Origin: Acidobacteriota bacterium
Lineage (GTDB): Bacteria > Acidobacteriota > Vicinamibacteria > Vicinamibacterales > UBA2999
Direction: 5' to 3'
DNA length: 42,836 nucleotides
Assembly: GCA_030650395.1 (NCBI GenBank)
Contig: JAUSDY010000115.1
Span: 1 to 42,836, forward strand
Under the pieces are notes generated by a model that was given only the letters and a program-made list of their open reading frames with translations, ran no database searches and was not told where the DNA came from. Both the position numbers and the translations under genes were made by a program. Below, piece after piece: positions 33,245 to 40,792 of this stretch; the stretch's first letter is position 1; each line of letters starts with the position of its first letter.

Positions 33245-34283
33245 ACGCGACGCCTGCGGCGCGGAGTACGGCTCTCTTGACTGCGGTCTTGGCGACGCGA
33301 ATCTTATATGCGTTGCCGCTCATCGGCTTCGCGCTCGCCAGCGCGGCGTTCGCCGCTTCGACGGCAATGGCTTCGGTGATGGTCTTGCCGGCCAGCACGC
33401 GCTCGGCGGCTTGCGACCGCCATGGCACCGGCGCCACCGCGCCCATTACCAGTCGCGCCGACTTCACGGTCTGGCCGCTCATCACCAGGTTGACCGACGC
33501 TGCCGCCAACGGCCAGTCGTGCGACTGCTTGAATCGCACTTCGTATCCGGCGCTACGTTGGCCGGGCGCAGGCAGGATCACGTGCGTGACGATCTCATTC
33601 GGCTGCAGCACGCTCTCGCCGTAGAGATTCGTGTTCGGCATCTGGAAGAACTCGCCGGCATCGATGTCGCGCGACCCGTTGGGTCCGGCGACGCGGAACT
33701 TGCCGCCGTAGGCGATCACCGGCACCGCGAGGCTCGACGGGTGCACGATGTGGCAGGGCCCGTCGCCGAAGATGGCGTGAAACTGGTTCTCGCCTTCCAC
33801 CGCAAAGCAGCGCGAGCCGCCCTTCTTGAGGCAGTTGAACTCTTCGTTCCGAAAGTACCAGCAGCGCGGGCGCTGCATGATGTTGCCGCCGACGGTGCCC
33901 ATGTTCCGGATCTGCGGCGTGCCGACACTTTCTGCCGCGGTGGCGAGCGCCGGGTACATCTTCCTCACCAGCACGTTGTCCGCCAGGTCGGCGATCTTCG
34001 TCGCTGCACCAATGCGAATGCCAGAGTCGGCTCCGGCGATCGTCTGATCGAGGCCCTTGATGCTGACGATGCGATCGGGAGAGACGATGTAGTCCTTCAT
34101 CAACCCGAGGAGGTCCATACCCCCCGCCATTGGTAAAACTCTGGCCGCCTGCCCTGAGCGAGCGACGCTCTGAGCATCGCTCAAAGCGTCGCGAGTCGAA
34201 GGGTCGCGCGTCGAAGGGGCAGTCGAAAGGGCGGCAACCGCTTCTTTCTCGTTCGCCGCGGTGACGTAGGCAAAGGCTTTCAA
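33237..34283 (-). CDS. PaoB-type FAD/[4Fe-4S] subunit of aldehyde oxidoreductase
   Basis: This 348-residue FAD-binding subunit belongs to the molybdenum hydroxylase family. The FAD motifs are MAGGMDLLGLMKD and MGTVGGNIMQRPRCW. Four cysteines (RPRC, FNC, SRC, GPC) match the ligand pattern of the [4Fe-4S] cluster that marks E. coli PaoB (YagS) and is absent from classical xanthine dehydrogenases. Residues about 21-48, just before the FAD loop, are encoded by a palindromic repeat inserted in frame (STRDALSDAQSVARSGQA). ATG overlaps the stop of the molybdenum subunit by 4 bp. It transfers electrons from the Fe-S subunit to the acceptor. Confidence 0.9.
   Translation of the reverse strand: MKAFAYVTAANEKEAVAALSTAPSTRDPSTRDALSDAQSVARSGQAARVLPMAGGMDLLGLMKDYIVSPDRIVSIKGLDQTIAGADSGIRIGAATKIADLADNVLVRKMYPALATAAESVGTPQIRNMGTVGGNIMQRPRCWYFRNEEFNCLKKGGSRCFAVEGENQFHAIFGDGPCHIVHPSSLAVPVIAYGGKFRVAGPNGSRDIDAGEFFQMPNTNLYGESVLQPNEIVTHVILPAPGQRSAGYEVRFKQSHDWPLAAASVNLVMSGQTVKSARLVMGAVAPVPWRSQAAERVLAGKTITEAIAVEAANAALASAKPMSGNAYKIRVAKTAVKRAVLRAAGVAWS
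34150..34231. repeat. In-frame palindromic element, copy A
   Basis: The core at 34150-34203 runs from TGCCCTGAGCG to GTCGAAGGG, with inner perfect stems GCGACGCT/AGCGTCGC and TGAGC/GCTCA around ATC. Two short tail repeats of GTCGAAGGGG follow to 34231. It lies inside the coding region of the FAD subunit (minus strand) and encodes STRDALSDAQSVARSGQA. Other copies are at 34827-34879 and 40469-40514. Confidence 0.9.
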
Positions 34284-36490
34284 TTCGTGCCTCCTGCTCG
34301 CTCGAGCTCCGTCAGTAATCTGTCAGGCGTGATCGGAATCGACCGCAGCGTCACACCGGTGGCGTTGCGGATCGCGTTGGCCACGGCGGCCGCGGTGGCC
34401 ACCGCCGGCGGCTCGCCAATGCCGATGACGCCGCGCTCCGGCTGATCGACCAGCACGACGTCGATCTCCGGAATGTCAGACTGGCCGGCCATGTGGTACC
34501 ACTCCATGTTCGGGTTCACCATGTTGGCGGTGTTGCGATCGAGGATGCGCTCCTCGAACACCGCATAATTCAATCCGCTGATGATCCCGCCGTAGCACTG
34601 CGTCTCCGCCGTCTTGGCATCGACGATCAAGCCGCAGTCCTGCACGCAGACGATCTTCCTGACCTTGGTGATGCCGGTCTCGATGTCGACCTCGACGTCG
34701 GCAAACTGCACGCCGCTCGTGCCGCCGGCCGAAAGCCCGCGCTCCCATTGACCGTCGACCGACACCGGAATGGTGCCGAGCAGGCGACATGCATCGCGCC
34801 ATGAAATGCTGCGCGATGAGGGAGCCTGTCCTGAGCGAGCGGCACTCTGAGCATCGCTCAGAGGGTCGCGAGTCGAAAGACTTACCAAAACGGTGCCCAC
34901 GCCCATGCTGATCTGATCGACCGGCACGCCAAGCTGCGGCGCAATGCGCTCGAACAACGCATCGCGCGCCTTGCCCGCCGTCACCCGCATCGCCGGCATC
35001 ACCGCGGCAGCGGTGGTCGATCCGCCGGATCCGGGAGCGAACGGCTGGTTGCTGTCGCCAAGCTCGATCGTCACCTGGTTGACCTCGAGGCCCAGCGTTT
35101 CGGCGACGACCATCGCCATGATCGTGCGATTGCCGGTGCCGATGTCCTGCGTGCCGCAGCGCATCACGACGCTGCCGTCGGACCCGATCTCGCAGTGCGC
35201 CCTCGCGCCCTGGCCCGCGCCGCCCCAGCGGTTCGCCGAGCAGCCCAGCCCGCGCTTGATCGGCCCCGGCGTCGGATCGCCGGTGACGTGGCGGCTCTTC
35301 CAGTTGATCCGCTCCGCGCCCATCGGGAAGTACTTCGCCCACATCGCGTTGGGCGCAAGCGGCGGCAGGTTCTTCAGCCGGAACTCCATCGGATCCATCC
35401 GGACGCGATCGGCGAGCTCGTCCATCAACACTTCCGTGACGAAACATCCTTGCGGATGCCCCGGCGCGCGCATCGCGCGCTGCTGGCCGGAGTTGATGTA
35501 GACGTCGGTGTGCGTGCGCCTGCGGTTCGGGAACGTGTAGATGTACGGCAGCGGGTAATCGGAGCCCGCGCCTGCGCCGCCAGTGCCCCAGGTTTGCGCA
35601 TCAAAGGCGGTGAGCTTGCCGTCGGCGGCGACACCGGCGCGGACCCGCGCGAAGGCCGATGGCCGATTGCCGGTGGTGAGATGCTCTTCCTTGCGATCGA
35701 GCATCATCTTCACCGGCGCGCCGGCCGCCTTTGCGACACGCGCGCAGAGCAGGCCCTGGATGTCGGGCCCGAACTTGCTCCCGAACCCGCCGCCCATGAA
35801 CTCGGTGATCACGCGGACGTTGGCCTGGGGGATCTTGAGCCCCGCCGCAAAGCCTTCGCGCGTGCCATGCACGGCCTGCGTCGACACCCACGCCGTGAGG
35901 TTCTCGCCGTTCCACTCGCAGATGCAGCCGTGCGTTTCGAGCGAGGTGTGCGTCTGCACCTGTGTCGAGTACGTGCCTTCAACGGTGTGCGCAGCAGCCG
36001 CAAAGCCGGTGTCGAGATTGCCGTCTTCCTGGGCCGTGCCGCGCCGGGTGTTCGCCGGCGTGAAGACCTGCGGCGCTTCCGGCCGCATCGACTGTTCGAC
36101 GGTCGCCAGCGCCGGCAGCACGTCCCATTCCACCTTGATCAGTCGGAGCGCATCGGCGGCCTGTTGCTCGGTTGCGGCGGCGAGCGCGCCGATTTCTTGG
36201 CCCGGATACAGCACCTTGTCGCCCGGCTTGATGGTGATGAGGAGCGCCTTCACGCCCGGTGCCTTCTCCGCGGCCGTGGCGTCGATGCTCTTCAGCCGCG
36301 CGTGCGCGTGCGGCGATCGCACGATGCGGCCGTACAACATGCCCGGGCGCAGGATGTCGTACGAGTACTTCGCGCGGCCCGTGACTTTCAACGGGCCGTC
36401 GATGCGCGAGACGCGCGTGCCGATCAGCCGCGGCTTCTCGGGCCACGCGTACTTGGGATGCTGCGCGGGCGCCGGCGCTTGACTATCCAC
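34280..36490 (-). CDS. PaoC-type molybdenum-binding subunit of aldehyde oxidoreductase
   Basis: This 736-residue molybdopterin subunit of the xanthine dehydrogenase family oxidises aldehydes or N-heterocycles to acids at a Mo site. Features: RVSRIDGPLKVTGRAKYSYD at the N-terminus, FMGGGFGSKFG, the cofactor loops GCSANRWGGAGQGARAHCEI and GSGGSTTAA, and the catalytic Glu E693 in GIGEPPAV (E692 in E. coli PaoC). The GTG start at 36490 overlaps the Fe-S subunit stop by 8 bp; the in-frame extension to 36562 lies inside that gene. Residues near 537-555 (STRDPLSDAQSAARSGQA) come from an inserted palindromic repeat. It would be co-exported with the Tat-tagged Fe-S subunit. Confidence 0.92.
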   Translation of the reverse strand: MDSQAPAPAQHPKYAWPEKPRLIGTRVSRIDGPLKVTGRAKYSYDILRPGMLYGRIVRSPHAHARLKSIDATAAEKAPGVKALLITIKPGDKVLYPGQEIGALAAATEQQAADALRLIKVEWDVLPALATVEQSMRPEAPQVFTPANTRRGTAQEDGNLDTGFAAAAHTVEGTYSTQVQTHTSLETHGCICEWNGENLTAWVSTQAVHGTREGFAAGLKIPQANVRVITEFMGGGFGSKFGPDIQGLLCARVAKAAGAPVKMMLDRKEEHLTTGNRPSAFARVRAGVAADGKLTAFDAQTWGTGGAGAGSDYPLPYIYTFPNRRRTHTDVYINSGQQRAMRAPGHPQGCFVTEVLMDELADRVRMDPMEFRLKNLPPLAPNAMWAKYFPMGAERINWKSRHVTGDPTPGPIKRGLGCSANRWGGAGQGARAHCEIGSDGSVVMRCGTQDIGTGNRTIMAMVVAETLGLEVNQVTIELGDSNQPFAPGSGGSTTAAAVMPAMRVTAGKARDALFERIAPQLGVPVDQISMGVGTVLVSLSTRDPLSDAQSAARSGQAPSSRSISWRDACRLLGTIPVSVDGQWERGLSAGGTSGVQFADVEVDIETGITKVRKIVCVQDCGLIVDAKTAETQCYGGIISGLNYAVFEERILDRNTANMVNPNMEWYHMAGQSDIPEIDVVLVDQPERGVIGIGEPPAVATAAAVANAIRNATGVTLRSIPITPDRLLTELERAGGTN
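34827..34879. repeat. In-frame palindromic element, copy B
   Basis: It runs from TGTCCTGAGCGAGCGG to GTCGCGAGTCGAAAG with an 8-bp perfect stem CTCTGAGC/GCTCAGAG around ATC. It lies in the coding region of the molybdenum subunit, in the same orientation and reading frame as copy A, and encodes STRDPLSDAQSAARSGQA between VSLS and SWRDACRLLG. Confidence 0.9.
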
Positions 36491-37079
36491 GAGCCACCCC
36501 CTTCGCCGAGAGCGCGGCCTTGAGCACACCGATGTTCGTGCCGCATCGACACAGGTTTCCATCCAGAGCTTTCTTTGCCTGATCCGGAGTCGGGTTCGGC
36601 GTCTTCTCGAGCAGCGCGACCGTCGCCATCACGAAACCCGGCGTGCAGAAGCCGCACATCAAGCCGTCGTGGTCGCAGAACGCCTGTTGCACCGGATGTA
36701 GAGTGCTGCCTTGCGACAGACCGTCGACCGTGCGGATGTTCTTGCCCTGCGCCTCGACCGCGAGCATCGAGCAGGAGTAATAAGTGCGCCCTTCGATGAT
36801 GACGGTGCACGCGCCACACGCGCCGCGATCGCACACCCGCTTCGGGCCCGTGATGTCGAGACGAGTGCGCATGGCGTCGAGCAGCGTCACGCGCGGCTCT
36901 ACCTGCAGCTGATGGCGCCGGCCATTGATCGTCAGCGTGACCGGCGCATCGCCGGGGCCGATGGCGGCGGGCCCTTGAGCAGCCTCACCCTCCCGGACCC
37001 CCGCAACGACGGCGGTGGCAATCGACCCCACGCCCACGGTTTTGAAAAAGTCCCGTCTGGAAACGTCTTTCTCTTCCAT
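36483..37079 (-). CDS. PaoA-type [2Fe-2S] subunit with Tat signal
   Basis: This 198-residue iron-sulfur subunit carries a twin-arginine signal SRRDFFKTVGVGSIATAVVAG (7-27), indicating export of the folded heterotrimer to the periplasm, as for E. coli PaoABC. The ferredoxin domain has CDRGACGACTVIIEG plus YYSC, and the helical domain has CGFCTPGF and NLCRCG, the ligands of the two [2Fe-2S] clusters. The start at 37079 opens the Tat signal; the longer open frame upstream is only 18-nt repeat sequence. It is the first gene of the Fe-S, Mo, FAD order with overlaps of 8 and 4 bp. A molybdenum-cofactor chaperone gene is not in the window. Confidence 0.92.
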   Translation of the reverse strand: MEEKDVSRRDFFKTVGVGSIATAVVAGVREGEAAQGPAAIGPGDAPVTLTINGRRHQLQVEPRVTLLDAMRTRLDITGPKRVCDRGACGACTVIIEGRTYYSCSMLAVEAQGKNIRTVDGLSQGSTLHPVQQAFCDHDGLMCGFCTPGFVMATVALLEKTPNPTPDQAKKALDGNLCRCGTNIGVLKAALSAKGVARG

Positions 37080-37109
37080 CCCGGAAGAATAACCCCTCGG
37101 GATACTTTC

Positions 37110-37242
37110 GGGAGGCACTTCTTGTCGGGAGGGAACATCTTGTCGGGAGGGAAACTCTTGTCGGGAAAATGCGCACCGGCACCTCGACAAGAAGTGCCCT
37201 CCCGACAAGCAGTGCCCTCCCGACAAGCAGTACCCTCCCGTC
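37110..37242. repeat. 18-nt tandem inverted array
   Basis: Three direct units GGGAGGGaaCATCTTGTC (37110-37126 of 17 nt, then 37127-37144 and 37145-37162) are followed by a 23-base spacer and three inverted units GACAAGCAGTGCCCTCCC (37186-37203, 37204-37221, 37222-37239). The arms are near-perfect inverses. It lies between the divergent Fe-S subunit and CHRD genes, starting 31 bp upstream of the former, so it occupies their promoter region. The same family is at 6670-6729. Confidence 0.95.
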
Positions 37243-37398
37243 ACCGTCCGTACGCGCCCCGTAATGACTTTCGCGCCGCGAAACCCGGCCATGCGGCAAA
37301 AGGCGATATTCGGGGGCGCCCGGTGAAATGGGCCTTGGCGCGCATCCTGCTTAGCCACCCTTGCGCCACAGCCATTGCTGGGCAAAAGGAGTTTCGAG

Positions 37399-37896
37399 AT
37401 GCGACGTGCACTTTCTCTGACTATTGCAATGACCGCCGGAATGCTCGCGCTGGCCGCGGCGCCGGCAGCGGCTCAGTCGTTTACTTTGACCGCACAGTTG
37501 TCGGGCGCCGGCGAAGCCACTCAGGTCGCCAACGGTGTCAACACCGGCGCCTTCGGTGACGCCACCGTCGTCCTCAACCTGACGGCGCAGACGGTGACGT
37601 GGACCGTTCGCGTCTTCAACCTGCCCAGCGGCGTGACGGCAGCCCATATCCACGTCGGCGCGCCCGCAACCCCGGGGCCGACCGTGGTGAACTTCACGGT
37701 GGTCGCGAACACCTCGAACGACTTCAGCTTCACAGGCACCGCCGCGTTCTCCACCTTCACCTTGCGGCCCGATCAGGGAATCCGCTCCCCCGAAGACATG
37801 GTGCAGGCCATCCTCGGCGAAAACACGTACATCAACGTTCACTCCACGGTGAACCCCGGCGGCGAGATTCGCGGTCAGCTCAGACTCAGCCGATAA
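37399..37896 (+). CDS. CHRD domain secreted protein
   Basis: This 165-residue protein has signal peptide MRRALSLTIAMTAGMLALAA (cut near AAAQS) followed by one CHRD domain: FTLTAQLSGAGEATQVANG, AHIHVGAPATPGP with the characteristic AHIH, and the end YINVHSTVNPGGEIRGQLRL. CHRD domains occur in chordin and in bacterial exported proteins; their function is unclear. ATG 37399 is chosen because AAAGGAG lies 6 bp upstream. The stop TAA is the first block of 13-nt repeat array locus 3. Confidence 0.92.
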   Translation: MRRALSLTIAMTAGMLALAAAPAAAQSFTLTAQLSGAGEATQVANGVNTGAFGDATVVLNLTAQTVTWTVRVFNLPSGVTAAHIHVGAPATPGPTVVNFTVVANTSNDFSFTGTAAFSTFTLRPDQGIRSPEDMVQAILGENTYINVHSTVNPGGEIRGQLRLSR

Positions 37897-38050
37897 GTTC
37901 CCCACGGAGGTTCCCCACAGAAGTTCCTCACGAAGGTTCTTCACAAGGGTTCGTCGTGCGGCGAACCTTCGTTGAACCCTCGTGAGGAACCTTCGTGAGG
38001 AACCCTCGTCCGGAACCTTCGTATAGAACCTCATGAGGTAACATTCGTGC
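37895..38050. repeat. 13-nt tandem inverted array, locus 3
   Basis: Four left units (AAGTTCCCCACGG, AGGTTCCCCACAG, AAGTTCCTCACGA, AGGTTCTTCACAA) at 37895-37946 lead into a central palindrome GGTTCgtcgtgcgGCGAACC. About five right units AACCTTCGTGAGG and variants follow, from 37964 to about 38045. This copy is more degenerate than loci 1 and 2. It fills the gap between the CHRD stop and the glycosyltransferase start, both on the plus strand. Confidence 0.92.
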
Positions 38051-38053
38051 CTC

Positions 38054-38761
38054 ATGAAACTGTCGGTCGTCATGCCTGCTTACAACGAGCAGGCCACCAT
38101 CCGCACCATCGTCGTACGCGTGCTCGCAGTGGATCTCGGCCCGATCGAGAAAGAGCTCGTGATCGTGGACGATGGGTCGACTGACGGCACGCGCGACATC
38201 CTCAAGAACATCGACGGCAAGAACGGCGTGCGCGTCCTGTTTCAACCGCACAATCAAGGCAAGGGCGCGGCGGTGTGGCGCGGCATCCAGGAATCGAGCG
38301 GCGACATGGTGATCATCCAGGACGCCGACCTCGAGTACGACCCGCGCGAGTACCCGGCGCTGATTCGCCCGATCCTCGACGGTGAAGCCGACGTGGTGTA
38401 CGGATCGCGCTTTCTCGGCTCGCCGCGCGGCCACCGCGTGCTGTACTTCTGGCACTCCATCGGCAACCGGCTGCTCACCACGCTGTCGAACATGTTCAGC
38501 GACCTGAACCTCACCGACATGGAGACCTGTTACAAGGTGATGGTGAGGAGTGTCGCGAGCCGGCTGGATCTGCAGTCAAAAGACTTCGGCATCGAGCCTG
38601 AAATCACGCAGAAGGTCGCCGCCATGCGCGCGCGCATCTACGAGGTGCCGATCTCGTACCACGGCCGCACCTATGAAGAGGGAAAGAAGATCGGATTGAA
38701 GGACGGCTTCAAGGCCGTCTACACGATTCTCCGCTTCTGGAACTGGACTCCTAAGAGTTAA
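38054..38761 (+). CDS. Family 2 glycosyltransferase (DPM1-like)
   Basis: This 235-residue GT-A enzyme resembles dolichyl/undecaprenyl-phosphate mannose synthases: SVVMPAYNEQATI (4-16), VDDGSTDGT (38-46), NQGKGAAVWRGI, the metal-binding DAD at 90-92, and GSRFLGSPRGHRV. No C-terminal membrane helices are present, so it is soluble or peripheral. It probably transfers a sugar from an NDP-sugar to a lipid phosphate for envelope glycan synthesis; donor and acceptor are unknown. The last codons (CCT AAG AGT TAA) and the stop are part of an AAGAGTT microrepeat, so the C-terminal PKS residues are repeat-derived. Confidence 0.9.
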   Translation: MKLSVVMPAYNEQATIRTIVVRVLAVDLGPIEKELVIVDDGSTDGTRDILKNIDGKNGVRVLFQPHNQGKGAAVWRGIQESSGDMVIIQDADLEYDPREYPALIRPILDGEADVVYGSRFLGSPRGHRVLYFWHSIGNRLLTTLSNMFSDLNLTDMETCYKVMVRSVASRLDLQSKDFGIEPEITQKVAAMRARIYEVPISYHGRTYEEGKKIGLKDGFKAVYTILRFWNWTPKS

Positions 38762-38790
38762 GAGTTAAGAGTTCAGAGTTAACAGTTCAG
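38756..38790. repeat. GAGTTAAGAGTT direct microrepeat
   Basis: Several AGAGTTA/AGAGTTC units start in the last two sense codons of the glycosyltransferase gene, include its TAA, and run to 38790. Same family as 31961-32060 and 33173-33244, here with one orientation only. Confidence 0.75.
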
Positions 38791-38795
38791 AAACG

Positions 38796-38859
38796 AAAAA
38801 CCCGATACTCCACACCCGCGGTCTCCCATGAAGAGCCCCCGCCGCGATGAAGTATCGGG
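38796..38859 (-). terminator. Terminator of the OmpA-like gene
   Basis: CCCGATACT (38801-38809) pairs with AGTATCGGG (38851-38859), with an additional inner pairing around 38817-38821 and 38842-38846. On the minus strand the stem is followed by TTTTTCGTTT (complement of 38791-38800). It lies 24 bp past the OmpA stop. Confidence 0.7.
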
Positions 38860-38882
38860 TCCAGCTGTGCAGAACTGCAGCT

Positions 38883-39569
38883 CTACGCCAGCACTTTGAT
38901 GACGACGCGGCGGTTCTGCGCGCGGCCGTCGCGGGTCTTGTTCGGCGCGATCGGCTTCTCTTCGCCGTAGCTGATCACGTTGATCTTGTGCAGCGGCACC
39001 AGGTGCTTCTCGTAGAGATACCGCTTCACCGACTCGGCGCGCTGCAGGCCAAGCGCGTTGTTGTACTTCGTATCGCCGACGTTGTCGGTGTGGCCTTCGA
39101 TCTCGACCCACACGGCCTTCGGGTCGGCCTTGAGCTGCGCCACCATCTGGTCGATCGCGCCCATGGCGTCGTCCGGCAGTTCCGCCTTGCCGAGCTTGAA
39201 CTTGCCGCGATCCTCGCTCAACACGGTTTCGAAGATCAGCTTGCGGGTGGCCGCTTCGACGCCGGCCGCGCGGGCATCGGCGCTCTTGCCGATCGCCGCC
39301 GCCGAGTTGGCCGCGCTGGTTGCGGAGTTCGCGGTCTGCTGCGCCGCGCCGGCCGCCGCGTTCGCCGCACCCGCCTTCGAGTCGACCTCGACGATGCGGC
39401 CTTCAGCCGTCCGCACCCGCTCCTGGGTCTCCTCGAGCGACTTGCCCATCGTGCCGACCTTTTCGTTCACTTCACCGACCGAGGTGCGCACGAACTTCTT
39501 CGTCGCGCACGCCGGCGCGACGCTCAGGGCCGCCGCGAAAACACCGACTACGAACAGGGAGTTACGCAT
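38883..39569 (-). CDS. OmpA-family lipoprotein
   Basis: This 228-residue protein has a lipoprotein-type signal MRNSLFVVGVFAAALSVAPAC with Cys after APA, a long Ala-rich heptad region (about 30-105; KVGTMGKSLEETQERVRTAE and then AGAANAAAGAAQQTANSATS) that should form a coiled coil as in Lpp/alanine-zipper proteins, and a C-terminal OmpA/Pal peptidoglycan-binding domain (VEIEGHTDNVGD, NNALGLQRAESVKRYL, DGRAQNRRVVIKV). It probably links the outer membrane to peptidoglycan. ATG 39569 is preferred (AAGGAG 8 bp upstream) over ATG 39575 (2 bp). It follows the VWFA gene by 19 bp, so the two are probably cotranscribed. Confidence 0.9.
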   Translation of the reverse strand: MRNSLFVVGVFAAALSVAPACATKKFVRTSVGEVNEKVGTMGKSLEETQERVRTAEGRIVEVDSKAGAANAAAGAAQQTANSATSAANSAAAIGKSADARAAGVEAATRKLIFETVLSEDRGKFKLGKAELPDDAMGAIDQMVAQLKADPKAVWVEIEGHTDNVGDTKYNNALGLQRAESVKRYLYEKHLVPLHKINVISYGEEKPIAPNKTRDGRAQNRRVVIKVLA

Positions 39570-39588
39570 ACTCATTCTCCTTATGAAA

Positions 39589-40578
39589 CTACTGACCACC
39601 GGCTCCCGCGACGTAGCCGCCGCGCGTCCGCACTACAAAATCCTTGTCCGACGTTCGAATCTCGATCGGGTGCCAGCCGGGCGCGGTGCCGGGCTCAAAC
39701 GCGATCAGGTAGAGATGCCGCAGCTCGTCGATCACCGATCGGGCCGCCTTGAAAGCCGAAGCCGAGGTGCTGCTGTAATGCAACGCACCCCCGGTCCATC
39801 GCGCCAGGTCTTCGATCGTCCCCACCGACGGCGGCGCCGTGCGCTTCGAGCCGGGGGTGGCATGATCCGAACCCGGGTCGTCTATCGACAGCACCGTCGC
39901 GATGATGTAAACCGGCACGTCAATCGCCGCGGCCTTCGCCGACACCTCGGCGGGCGACAGGCGGCTGGCGGTATCGATGCCGTCGGTCAGCACGACGACG
40001 GCGCGGCGCGGAAACGGACGCAATGCCACGCGCTCCGCTGCCGCCAGAATCGCATCATGTAACGAGGTGGCCCCGAATGGATCGACCTCCCCCAGCGCGC
40101 CCTTCAGGGCACGCGTATCGACCGTGAACGGGGCCACCTCGCGTAGCCGGCTGTCAAAAGCAAACAGTCCGGCTTCGTCGCGGCCCTCTACCAATCCAGA
40201 GATCAGATGGTGGGCCGCAAACTTGGCGGCGGTCGTGCGGGCGGCCACATCCATGCTGCCGCTCACGTCGAAAAGAATCGCCAGGCTCATCGGCGCCTGG
40301 TCGGACCGGAATTCGCTGATCGAGCGGCGCTCGCCGCGGTCGACCACTTCGAAATCCCGCTTGGTCAGGTCCTTCACCAATCGCCCTTTGTTGTCGCGCA
40401 CCGTCGCGCTCACCGTCACGAGGTCGACCCCCGACCGGAACGTTGCCTGTGCGTTTTCCGCGGTCCCCTGCCCTGAGCGAGACTCGGCCGTGCCGTCCGA
40501 GTCGAGTCGAAGGGCTTGCGCCAGGCCAGAAGTGGCTGGTAGAAGCGTTAGCGCGCTGGCGAGGAGGAACCGCCGCAT
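39589..40578 (-). CDS. VWFA domain secreted protein, acidobacterial type
   Basis: This 329-residue protein has signal peptide MRRFLLASALTLLPATSGLAQ. Then come a repeat-derived linker (SDGTAESRSGQG), the family entry motif FRSGVDLVTVSATVRDNKG with LTKRDFEVVDRG, and a VWA domain with an intact MIDAS: ILFDVSGSMD (DxSxS), the GATSLHDAI threonine region and VLTDGIDTAS. Unlike the paralogue at 22805-24727, this one should bind a metal. It is smaller and lacks the Ig-like tail. Role unknown, likely periplasmic ligand binding. The upstream ATG at 40620 is an alternative without a signal peptide. Probably an operon with the OmpA lipoprotein. Confidence 0.88.
   Translation of the reverse strand: MRRFLLASALTLLPATSGLAQALRLDSDGTAESRSGQGTAENAQATFRSGVDLVTVSATVRDNKGRLVKDLTKRDFEVVDRGERRSISEFRSDQAPMSLAILFDVSGSMDVAARTTAAKFAAHHLISGLVEGRDEAGLFAFDSRLREVAPFTVDTRALKGALGEVDPFGATSLHDAILAAAERVALRPFPRRAVVVLTDGIDTASRLSPAEVSAKAAAIDVPVYIIATVLSIDDPGSDHATPGSKRTAPPSVGTIEDLARWTGGALHYSSTSASAFKAARSVIDELRHLYLIAFEPGTAPGWHPIEIRTSDKDFVVRTRGGYVAGAGGQ
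40469..40514. repeat. In-frame palindromic element, copy C
   Basis: It runs from TGCCCTGAGCGAG to GAGTCGAAGGGC and shares both ends with copies A and B; its inner stem is different (GACTCGG/CCGAGTC, 7 bp). It lies between signal peptide and mature start of the VWFA gene and encodes SDGTAESRSGQG. The RSGQ end is read in the same frame as in copies A and B. Confidence 0.8.
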
Positions 40579-40754
40579 GCCCGCTCTATCTCCAAGTTCC
40601 TTGCCAAACAGGTAACTCATTTGTATTCAGTATTTTACGCTTTACCGTAGAGCTTTAGAAGACGCTCCGGGGATGTAAGGATGTAGCAATTACATGGCAG
40701 CAAGAGCCAAAGTGCGTACGGTGCGTACGGGTTCCAATGGTGCCAAGCCGGGTG

Positions 40755-40774
40755 GGCGGCACTTCAGTGCCGCC
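40755..40774. repeat. GGCGGCAC-TTCA-GTGCCGCC hairpin
   Basis: A perfect 8-bp stem with a 4-base loop lies 18 bp upstream of the chosen aminotransferase start. A 9-bp direct repeat GTGCGTACG lies just before it (about 40711-40729). It may be a REP-like element or a leader hairpin. Confidence 0.65.
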
Positions 40775-40792
40775 GAGATAAGATCACGCGAG

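Noticed and set aside
37079-37385. N-terminal extension of the Fe-S subunit
   Set aside because: The open frame upstream of 37079 is translated 18-nt repeat (SRQEVPSRQ-type periodic peptide); the Tat signal starts at 37079.
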